From positions 2,966,393 through 3,030,392 of the forward strand of contig CP099851.1 in the NCBI GenBank assembly GCA_030062745.1: 64,000 bases of DNA. Direction: 5' to 3'. Below, piece after piece: positions 21,801-33,800 of the stretch (its first letter is position 1; each line of letters opens with the position of its first letter). The notes beneath the pieces were generated by a model. The model was not told the DNA's origin, searched no databases, and worked only from the letters and a program-made list of their open reading frames with translations. A program made the position numbers and the translations under genes. Source of the DNA: Capitulum mitella. Its lineage: Eukaryota; Arthropoda; Thecostraca; Pollicipedomorpha; Pollicipedidae.

Positions 21801-24800
21801 AATAATGCCCCGCAAAAATACCACGTTCCCATCACTCAGGTTGGACCTACAATTTACACAGAGCACATAGCACCTGTACTGCCAGCCTGCATTACAAGAC
21901 TTACAGGTGCGGGTAATGTATTTATGTAGTCAGCTGCATATTTGTGACGTTGGAGATCGCCCGATTCTGTGCACATCATTTCATATTCAAAGCAGCATTT
22001 AAAATGGCACCTACGTCGACTAGCTGAAAAGTTTCATCGACCCGCATGTGATCTGCGCGACCTCTCGCATGCTCCAAGATATCACCAACGTACTGACTGG
22101 GCGACGAGCTTCCATACGATACCCGTATCGGCTATGTTGCACGTCACACACCGATATTTTAACGCCGTGTCATGACCTCAATGATGACCGCGGCGACATG
22201 TCACAGAGTTGGAGTGTCAAAAGAAAACTCTATGCCATCGCTTAGGCAAGGTGCTGGGCATCTTTCAGTAAAAAAATAACGCTTCAAAACATGTCCGTTT
22301 TGAAATGTGAAGACCATGGCAAAAAGTCCCGAGGTCACAGGGTCAACAGATGACCGGCAGTTATCATTTGGATTTTAAATGGATGCAGCAAATCATCCGC
22401 TGTTAAATGATACGTAGGTCCGATTAGATCCAATAAGCCACTACAGAGACAAAAATTACTTTTTAATCCAACTTTTCTGATGACCTCGAAAATCCCGTGA
22501 CCAATTTCTCGTAACCCATATCACCCATACATCCAAAGTTCGCATCGTTTTGTTATGGGATATGAATAAGCCTGCGTGCCAAGTCTGATCCAAAGCGGAA
22601 AGGTCACGGTGAATAATTCGAGGCCTGCCTTGGTGATTTATCCTAAAAGATACTGAATATTTGAACTCAGAACGCAAAAAGACAAGCATCGCTGAACTGG
22701 TCTGATTTTCTCCATCTTTCATACTCATACCAATAGCATCCACATCAGAATACATACTAGATGATAGGAGGAAAGGCTGCATTCTGGTTCGCCCTAAGCC
22801 ACAAACTGTCACATTTCTGGCATTCCAGTGAATCGACAGAGGTACATACAGGCCTGAACCAGACACGACCTCATCCCCCACCAATCAGGAGCTGACATTT
22901 CCTGACATGCTGACATTTTCCATGTACAGACCTCGCTGGCAGCGGCGTGGTAGATGGAGGCGATCAGCCAGGGCAGGCCCAGGCCGAGGAACACGTTGAC
23001 GCTGTTGGAGCCGGTGATGTTGCCGATGGCCATGTCGGCGTACTTCTCCTTGATGGCGGCCGTGCGCGAGGCGAATGTGTCCGGAAGCGAGGTGCCCAGC
23101 GCCACGAACGAGATGGCTGCCAGAAGCGGACAGCTTCAGCCAGCGGTCCTTCGCAACGGCGCGAAGACAGGCGAGCACGAACGACCCACGAGAGGGAAAG
23201 GCGCACCAAGCAGCTGCGTTTCCTCTCTCAATACAGGGCTCTTACATTTCTGCTAGTCGCCTGGCGAGGAATCGTGGCATTGCGCGGTTTCCCGAATGAT
23301 ACACACAGTGTGTATTTATTATTAATTTCCTCTGAATGCAGAATATTTTAACTACCTTTAAATTGTTACGTGACCTCTGTGGAGTGTGGAATTCAACAAC
23401 AACGAAAGAACAACTACTCAACCTACAGTTTGCAAGTGCCGAGTTTTTCGAGTATTTATATTTATTACATATATATATTTATATGCATTATATATATATA
23501 TATATTTATATGTATTATTTATATATATATATATATTTTATATATATATATTACATGCATATTGCCGAGAATTTCAAGTCAACGACAGTCACACAGCTGT
23601 CGAGGTCGACCTGAACAAAGGTGTAAGCAGCAATAGCATTGGCTGGCGCCTAATTCCTGTTGACACTTATAATGGCGGTTGTTGGTGGCGCCGCTCCAGT
23701 GACTGTTGGTGGACGTTTATGACCACAAAGCCCAGGAGTCATTCTTGGCAGTTACATCGACTGTCGTTGTTGGGAACAAAACGATCGGCAATCGCGGCGA
23801 AGGCGGCGGTGACGAAACAGGTTGCCGACAACAAGGTGACGGCGTAGCGGACTGCGCCCTCCCGCCCACTGACCAGTGATGGCGTCCTTGAGGCCGACCA
23901 GACAGCCGAAGATGGAGGCCAGGTCGCCGACGATGGCCGTCACCACGCCGGTCACCGCGAGCGAGACGAAGAAGCAGGGCCAGCCGCCGGCCATGCTGGA
24001 CGGGGGCACCAGCGAGAACAGCACCTGGCGGCGACACACGCGTGGCAGATCGCACAGCGACACAGCGCGGAAGCACTGGCGAAAACAGCACCCGACGGAA
24101 GTCTGTTAGGGCACAGCGCGGGACAGGAGCAACGCCACGCGGAAGGCAGAGGTGGAGTCGCAGCCGCAGTTTTCCGTGTCTTGTTTCTAGTCTTTCGGAA
24201 ACAGATGTCCTTTTTCATGAAAGACAACTTGATGGAAAATGATACTGACAGAAAAGACGCCATAAATAAATGTGTGAGGTTTCAAGGCGAATCTTAATTT
24301 TACACGTTAAAAAAAAGGAAGACTCGCATTAGCGCACGAAACGGAGAAGGAAGCAGAGTTATCATGTTTGGCAAAGATTGTCACTGTGCAAGGGTTATTA
24401 TCAAGAGGAAGCGTACTGCAAGTCCAAAGGAAGAAAGCTTAATTTATGTGAAGTCAAAGAGTTCTTCCAAGCATAAACGAAAACTACATTTTTCCTCTTT
24501 TTCGCTAGCAAGTCAAGGTGCAACCATGTTACCGACACTTCCTACCACCAGACCAGTAGCTGAACTACCTTCCAGAAGAAGGTGACGAAGTGCATGACGT
24601 AATCCATGCCGGTGGCGTTTTCGACATCGCCTCCGTTAACAGTCATGGCCTCCTTGATCTGTTCGCCCCAGGTTTGCTTGTTGATCTCCACAGCGTGGAT
24701 GTTGGCGTTGGTCAGGTTCATCAGACGCGAGATGACCGTGTTGAAGTCTGTGGCAAGCGCGAGCAATGATGTGCTGGGAAGACATGGATGACGCCAGGAC

Positions 24801-27800
24801 TTGTCTGCACTCAAAGCAAAACAAAAAACAAATCTGGCCGCACAGGACGCAATATAGTCTCAGTGCGCTTGACTGACGATGAATTAACGAAGAAAAACGA
24901 AAGGGACTACGGAACAACAGACACAACTAGCTCCTTCACGGCTCCTTAACGTCACACTGCAACATCATCTACCACGGAAAACGTCGTATTCTTCCTTCCA
25001 CAGCTGTCATATTCTTCCTTCCTTTTATCACCTGCCGACCTCCTGGTCGGCAGGCCAGCGCGCTGACCGCCGCACCACGGCGCCGCACTCACTGTCGTCG
25101 CTAATGATGGTGACGGCAGTGCGGTTGATGCGGCCGATACGGGCGCCGCCGGTCGGGTCGAACAGCTCGATCTCGAAGTGCTCGTCCTTCTCCGGGCAGA
25201 AGTCGTTGGTGATCGGGATCTCGAGCAGGCGCTCCGTCTGCGGACAGGCAGAGACATCTGGTGAGCGGCGCGGTAAGCCTGGTGCAGACGGGCGGCGGTG
25301 GCGCTGCAGGGGTGTTCTGGAGCATTAGGAAAGCGGTTGACGTGGAGGCTATGAGGCTGCTGGCTAAATTTCTATTGGGCTTCTGACGAGTTCGGATCAT
25401 AAGCACATACAATACACACGAAACATCAAACACCACGCGCCTTAATGCACACAAACGGCAATGTTTTACGAGTCTCTATAAGTGTGGCGCAGACGTGTGT
25501 GGCTCAGCGCGGAAAAGGTACGACAATATCACATCTGAAAGGCATTCCACAAAGGGGAAGAATCTATGAAAAACTGCGACATCTCTGTTGGTGTCATTCT
25601 GCTGTCGGTGGTCCATTTCAAGCCCCCTTACCCGGTATTACCCTCACCAACGTCTAACATCCCATCACAACACCCGACCCCTCAGCGTCCGCAGCCCCTG
25701 CGTCTGACTCTGCCCCGCGGCCGGCGGCCGACGCCCCCTGCTCTCCGGCGCCGGTCAGACCAGCTGCGACCGGAGGGGGAGGGGCCGCCGGTCAGACCAG
25801 CTGCGACCGGAGGGGGAGGGGCCGCTGGTCAGACCAGCTGCGACCGGAGGGGGAGGGGCCGCCGGTCAGACCAGCTGCGACCGGAGGGGGAGGGGCCGCC
25901 GGTCAGACCAGCTGCGACCGGAGGGGGAGGGGCCGCCGGTCAGACCAGCCCGCCTGACCACCGCACTGACCTCGGTGTGCTTGAAGACGAGCACGCCCTC
26001 GCCGCCCTCGTAGTCCTTGCCGGAGAGCGCCGACTGGTCGATGGTGCGCCACTTGACCGAGATCTCGCCGTCTGCCCCGTTCTTCCGCACCACCGGGATC
26101 TGCGCCTTGCCGATCGACTCGTTCACCAGGAAGCCGCGCTTGGTGAACTGCACGTTGCCGGGCTCTACGGGCGAGTTTCGGTAAGCTTGTAAAAGTACAA
26201 AGCACCCATCTGCCTTAAGGTGTGCGCATCCGTCAAACGTGTGACACATTTAATGAACAAGAAAGAGGCGGAAGCAGTACGGGAAGAGTATTCAAAGGAC
26301 CGCGCGTTCCAAAATAGTCCTGCATGGCGAAAAACGTTCCGCCTGACAAACATCCAGATTAAGAAGCGGCAGCGTTTGCAGTCCACCGTCAAACAAAGGC
26401 CATATCTGCTGCCCGTCAGCCATGGCCACATCAATAATTAACTGATCAGACCATGGGTAAACATCAAACATCACGGCCGGCCCGTTCGGGACTGATTCAT
26501 CGGCTGCTCTGAACGCATGGAATGGAGGGACGGCGCAGAAGACTCACCGTCGTCGTTCAGTATGGTGATCTCCATGATGGAGATGCGTCCGATCTCCACG
26601 CCAGCTCGCTCCTTGTCCTCGGGAAGCAGGGAGAGCTTCAGGAAGAACTCCTCGTCCGGCTCCCACTGGTTGTCGTTCAAAATCTGCACGGTGACCTGCG
26701 TGACCGCGAAAAACGCGATCAGACGCCGTCGGGCACAAAACCGGTCAACCCAGTTTGAACTCGCTGTAGACATTTCCGGCATGCCCTTCAAAAGTAAGAT
26801 CATTCACGAAAAAACGTCCGACTCAAACGCAAACCCTAAGTGGCGAACGGCGTGTTGATTCTCGCAGTTACCTGTTTCTCCACTTCTCCCGGCTCAAACG
26901 TCAGAATCTCGTCGATTCCGACGTAGTCCTCGTTCACGGTGGCCGTGCCGTCGATGGTCTCCACCCTGCCGCCAGGCAGTACAGAGGGGCATCAGCAGGG
27001 GCACACGGCCACAGGGCAGGACGCAGAGCCATCGGGAGCGGTTCGATGTCGTCGGACAGTACTGTCCGGGCACCAGGCACTGTCACCGAATAGTAAGCAC
27101 TCCAGGCATCAGGAACGGCACACTGTCGCCGGACAGTGTACAGTCCAGACATCAGGAGAGGCACACTGTCGCCGGACAGTACACTGACTAGACATCAGGA
27201 GAGGCACACTGTCGCCGGACAGTACACTATCCAGACATCAGGAGAGGCACACTGTCGCCGGACAGTACACTGTCCAGACATCAGGAGAGGCACACTGTCG
27301 CCGGACAGTGTACAGTCCAGACATCAGGAGAGGCACACTGTCGCCGGACAGTACACTGTCCAGACATCAGGAGAGGCACACTGTCGCCGGACAGTGTACA
27401 GTCCAGACATCAGGAGAGGAACACTGTCGCCGGACAGTACACTGTCCAGACATCAGGAGAGGCACACTGTCGCCGGACAGTGTACAGTCCAGACATCAGG
27501 AGAGGCACACTGTCGCCGGACAGTACACTGTCCAGACATCAGGAGAGGCACACTGTCGCCGGACAGTACACTGTCCAGACATCAGGAGAGGCACACTGTC
27601 GCCGGACAGTGTACAGTCCAGACATCAGGAGAGGCACACTGTCGCCGGACAGTACACTGTCCAGACATCAGGAGAGGCACACTGTCGCCGGACAGTGTAC
27701 AGTCCAGACATCAGGAGAGGCACACTGTCACCGGACAGTACACTGTCCAGGCATCAGGAGAGGCACACTGTCGCCGGACAGTACACTGTCCAGACATCAG

Positions 27801-30800
27801 GAGAGGCACACTGTCGCCGGACAGTACACTGTCCAGACATCAGGAGGGGCACACTGTCGCCGGACAGTGTACAGTCCAGACATCAGGAGAGGCACACTGT
27901 CGCCGGACAGTACACTGTCCAGACATCAGGAGAGGCACACTGTCGCCGGACAGTACACAGTCCAGACATCAGGAGTGGTACGCTGCTGACCAACAGCGGC
28001 GAAACGGAACTCCCGACCCTGATAACGCCCCTGGATGAACGCAGCGCAACCAGTACAGCCCGATCAGCCTGAGTCTGTGGGTTTTCGTGGTGTCTACTGA
28101 TTCAAGAAACACGGGACATACTAGGAAATATGCCTCCAATCTGGGTTTCCATCACAGCTATCAAATTGTACGCCGCATACTCATGAATAATAAACCGGAT
28201 AGAAATAAAACAGGAGACACAGGCCACCACTGATCAGCACCGAACGTCAAATGAACTGCCGCGGCCTGGACCCCCACTGACTGACCTGCAGCTGCCTGGA
28301 CCTGACCTGGCCCGACCTGTACCTGCCCGAGGCCGTCACTGACCCGCCCCGGAGCTGTCTGGACCTGACCTGGCTCGACCTCTACCTGTCCGGGACCGCT
28401 ACTGACCTGCACTGGACCCGGGTGTCGGTGAGTCCGGACCGCACGACGGTCACTTCGAATTTGCCGATGTTCTCCATGACGTGGGCCGTGGCCGCGTGGA
28501 ATTCCATGATGGCGTTCTGGGTGGGTTCGATGAACGGCACATCGCCCAGCGTAGGCGCGTCTGGGTGCTCGTTGAGCGTGTTGTACACCTGGTACACGTC
28601 AGAGCCGGTCAGATCGCGCACGCCAGGGCGGCGGGGCGCCGTGTCAGCGCGCTCGACTCCGACATAGAGGTCCTCGGTTCTAATCTGGGCGACGGCGAGA
28701 TTTTGCCGTCGCCACCTCAGCCGTTGTGGACTGATGTCACGTGAAATGATCTCGGCACGCAAAAGCGTCTATCATTAGCCAACAAGTCGTCAAGCGGCTC
28801 AGGGCTGAATACTAAGTTTGATATTTACAGAGAGAACGACGACACGCCGGGTCAAAGCCCCATGACCCGGACGTATCATCAAGTAACCGAGTTTCTAGGC
28901 GACGACGCAAAGGTGCGACCGCGGCAGCGGCCCTATCCTAGTTTGAGAAAATCCTGCACTATCCCTAAGGCGTTTCAAGGAAATAACCTAATCAATTACT
29001 TCTAAAGGGAACTTACTCTCTCTAACACGGGCAACGTTTTGCCGGGCAGGTAAAAGTTCTCGCCGATGGCGCCCCTGACGTACAAGGATGGATGCTGGAT
29101 ATCTGATTTACATCGGCATGACGTCCGGCTTTCTTCGGGGCATCCCACGGGCGACAAGTGTGGCTTAGGTAACGCTATGGAGCTGTGCTCGTCAACGACC
29201 TAGCCACGACCACTATAGATACGCACAGCTGAATTCATACGACGTCGTTCATCACGACTTTTCGAAAGATTCACGGAACTAGCTACTCTACACCAAAAAC
29301 TTAGGGAAGACAATACCATCCGTGTAACACGACGGCTGCTGCAGGCTAATGGGTGAACCGACAAAAATCGGACACCGCGACATGTCCGCACGGTGACAGG
29401 CTTTCCCACGAGAGGACATGACAGGAAAAGGAGACATCTGGTGCGAGGAACGTGTTCAAGCTAATTCCCCTCCCACTGGCAGAGACGCACAGCGGTAACG
29501 GTGGCCAAATTCGAGGCTGCGTCGCCGCCAGGGCCAACATGACGAAACGCTGTAGACCCACCGTACTGATTTTTAGACGCGGCCGTATCTATTGTTAGAC
29601 GCTGCGGTACGGACTGTTGCGCGTCACCGCACGTACCCACTAATTTTCATTTTTTATAATTTGATCCCAACGGTTTGACGATGATGTTAAGGACTGGGGC
29701 CCGTACTAAGCAGACTTCCATTACAGGTGATTTGAAACGAGGCGTACGTGAAACCGCCCCCTTCAGGTCGAGTCCGTCTCCCTTCAGACCGCTCCCTCGG
29801 GTAGCCAGGCGAGGGGACCGACATTCCCTCCACCGCACGGGGTACCCGATGAATCTGACGGACACAGACCGGCGACATCAGTTATCACTGTTCAGTGCAC
29901 GCCGGCCCCACACGACTCAGGCCACGCACTGCCACTGCTTCAGCCGAACGTCGCAGATAAATATCGGTCTCGTGGCGATTTTCCCCAGACACAGGACGTC
30001 ATCACTGATCAGCCGTCCGGCCAATGACGTCATCACTGATCAATGGCAAAACAGCAGGCGACGGACATCGAAGTGCAGTATTTACAGAGCAAATGTCGCA
30101 GAGGTCAGATTAGTGCGTTTCTACAAGCCGCCCCTCACCGTGTTCCGTCATGGTTGAAGGGACCTCGTGCAGATCAACCTTCCCAGAACGGTCCTGCTCC
30201 GGATACTGATAACGCTGATACGCTAATGATAGAGTCGGAACAGCATCGGAACGGACTGTGGCGGAAACAAGAGCATGCGAGGCAGAGCTGTGCCTCTGTC
30301 GTTCCCGCTAGATGTTGACAGTCTTTTGTATGTTCATGCGTCACACAATATATCCACAAATGCATTATTATCCGGTGCGTGGGCTAACTAATAAATATCC
30401 TGAGCCTTCACACCATGGGAATGGAAAACGGTGTAGGACTGTCCAGGTACCCCAAAAAACAATGTGTACCAAAGACCGACTATAAAAAACCGGAAACCCG
30501 ACAAGCGCCAAAAAGTGGCTATTGCAAGACTTCCAAAAGGCGTCCCACCTTCAAAAATTCTGCTCAGCGTCTGGTGATTCTTCGATCAAGTGAACAGATA
30601 AAACAACACATCACCGCCGACAACTCGAGGAGCATTCAGCACTCAAAAATGAGAGCTGCTGTCATGGTGCACTGGGTGCAAAACCACTCGCTACGATATA
30701 CCATATACCATATATATACGTTATATATACCACGTATACTTTACTATACGATACTATATATGCTATATACCGTATATGTACCGTATATATACGACATATA

Positions 30801-33800
30801 ATATACAATCGGCGGATCCAGCGGACGGCGAGCAGAAAATTCTCCCGCCCCGTGCTTTCAAACATAAAAAAACAGTTTGGGTTTTAAGTCCCTGTCGATT
30901 CTAGGGATGCGGTATAATGACAAACCATATTCATGACATCCTAATAAACAAAACCAACGGGTTTTCAATGCATACAAGACTGTCTTAGGCTCGTATGAGG
31001 TTCCAAAATGATGCTCTCCACAGCCAATCGACTGGATCCGCCAGTGCTAACGAATGACAAACAAGCCTTCGTGGGAACTGAGGTGCCACGTCATTAACGC
31101 GAAAGCCGCCTACCTTCGTAAGGCGATCATAGACCTGATTAAATCAAACGGTCACGTGCAGGTTAGATCAATGGCTGAACCATCGGACGTCGTGCATCAT
31201 GTAAACAGTACAAACATCCAGAAGATGGACTGAACGTCACATGCCTGAATCACACCGAAAATGTGTACATATGATTCCGATAACAAGCTGCAGATCCAAG
31301 AGGCGGGGGGGTGCATTCCCTTTCGATGCCTTGTGTGTGATGTCCCGAGTCATGCAAAGTTTTCCGGCAATTTCGGGCTCGGAAATCTGCGTTTCCACCT
31401 TTTACTTTTCGCATCGGGTCTCTTTTTAGCAATGCGCCCCCTTCCCAAAATTCTGGGTCCACGCCCGTTCATGGTCATCTCCATTATTATGAAACCACTG
31501 GTCATGTTACTGCGACCAGGAAAACTTGAAAGTGCAGCATGAGGGACTCATAAGCAATAGAGATAAGCATGTAAGCACGCGACAGGATTTTAAGGGCGAT
31601 TAGCATTCATTAAATCAGTCGTATTACAGGACGAGTTTTCAGCGAAAGGCACATCACACGGTCAGCAACCTCCTTAGCTTTCGGAGGATATGTACAGGGT
31701 AAGCCAATAAAGGTTGTTACGGGTTACGGCGAACAACGCTGCTAAAGGCGTAGCTATCACTGAGGACAACGGCCAATAGCATGGCCAGCAACGGCGGGTA
31801 TGTCCGGGTTTGGGTATCGTCTTAAAGCGCACAGGAAGAACAAGACAATTAAAGCATGCCAGGTCAGCTCTTCCTGACTTTTTAAGCTCACGTGGTTACA
31901 AAATTAAAGAGCACGGGAGGAAAGGAAGAGAGCAAAAGATACGGGTCCGTTCGATACCTACTTCGTCTAGCTTTGAGCGCTTGGAAAACAGAGGAGCCGT
32001 TACAGTAGCGAACACGCAGGTCAGTCTAAAGCAACGCAATGCGAACTGCCAAAAGCAGCTGCCGGTGATACGCCTCAGCGTGAAGGAGTCGACAATCGTC
32101 TGTCTGCACTGCTCCGTCTAAAGACCTCGAAGAAAGCTACGGAAGTGGCATGCCTGACAACAGAGGCTGCCAAATGAAAGCTCCTGCATGAGTTCCAAAA
32201 TAACGCCATTTTACATCAATTAGCTCAAGCAAACAGCTTGCGCGGTAAAACCACAGATCAAGCAACCTCTCAAACTAACGTAAAACGAGGCTCTTACAAC
32301 AACCCGATGAATGGCCCCGTTCGGCAACACTGCCCGGTGTTCGTCGGCGCCACAGACAGAAGCGCGCCGGAGTGCGCCCTCCACCCACCTGCTTCAGCTT
32401 CATGCTCATGTTGGGCACCGTCTTCTTGGAGCCGGTGATGTTCCTGGTGGCGCCGATCCGGTACCACAGCCGCGAATGGTGCTGGCTGTCCACCAGTCTG
32501 GGCGGGGGTCACTCGGTCAGTGCGGATCACCGGTCACCCGGCCGGTCACAGGCGGACACTGAGCACCGTGACTGTCCGCCAGTCGGCCTGGGGCGGGTCA
32601 CTCGGTCAGCACGGGCCACCGGTCACCGGGCCGGTCACAGGCGGACACTGAGCACCGTGACTGTCCGCCAGTCGGCCTGGGGCGGGTCACTCGGTCAGCA
32701 CGGGCCACCGGTCACCCGGCCGGTCACAGGCGAACACTGAGCACCGTGCACCCCGCCCAGACCGTGACCGTCCGCCAGTCGGCCGGGGCCGGGTCACTCG
32801 GTCAGCACGAGTCACCGGTCACCCGGCCAGTCACAGGCGGACACTGAGCACCATGACCGTCCGCCAGTCGGCCGGGGGCGGGTCATTCGGTCAGCACGAG
32901 TCACCGGTCACCCGGCCGGTCACAGGCGGACACTGAGCACCATGACCGTCCGCCAGTCGGCCGGGGGCGGGTCACTCGGTCAGCACGGGTCACCGGTCAC
33001 CGGGCCGGTCACAGGAGAACACTAAGCACCAGCCGGCGGGAGCACAAAACGAGGCGCCGGGCGGTCTGGGTCCGCTGCTCCTCTCACAGAACGTTCAGGC
33101 AGATTTGCCGGCATGTCTTCGAGCATAGGTATTCGGGTCCCGTTAGTTCCCCTCAAGAGTTCTGATAAATTCGGCGGTATTTGCCCCAACGGATTCAGAA
33201 AGCAACGTTCTCATCAGCAGAGCAGTTAGGAATAATTTTTCCGTCAACATTTACGGAATAAATCGTGAAATTAAAGAAACCAGAGGGAAACATACAACCG
33301 ACAGATACAGTTAATACTGTGCAACAATTCACTTTAACAGTAATAAGAATAACAAAAAAAAGCACTAGTTATAACTTATGACAGAAATTGTATGTCATCG
33401 AATGCTTACGCAGGGACAGGGGACAGAAACCTGTCAACAAGGTCCTTAATATTTACATGCTTATCCATATTTTTCGCAAAGTTATTTTTTGGAATGCAGC
33501 AATCATCAACCCCGTGCTACTTAACAACGATTTCCGCCATAATTCGTAGCGATAAATTTACTTTACTAATCACTTCCTCATTACGGAAAACGACGCATCT
33601 GTTCGTAGGGTACAGACTTGCACTAAATGGGGAGTTCTGCACATTTTTTTCAAAAGGGGAGATTGAACATGGTGAGATTCGAATGGATAAGAAATACCAA
33701 AACCATTGAGTGCCTAGCAATAAAAAACTCTCGCTGCCTGTCTGTGAGGACACTGCAGCTAAAAGGCAAACTGGCATGCTCAGCTCACGCGCTGATCTCA

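Noticed and set aside
26971..27972. Regular 43-bp spacing looks a little like a CRISPR array
   Set aside because: There are no unique spacers; the whole unit repeats, and the context is a eukaryotic intron.
27136..28072. Three overlapping + strand frames of 169-300 codons
   Set aside because: They are the three phases of a 43-bp minisatellite whose period is not a multiple of three.
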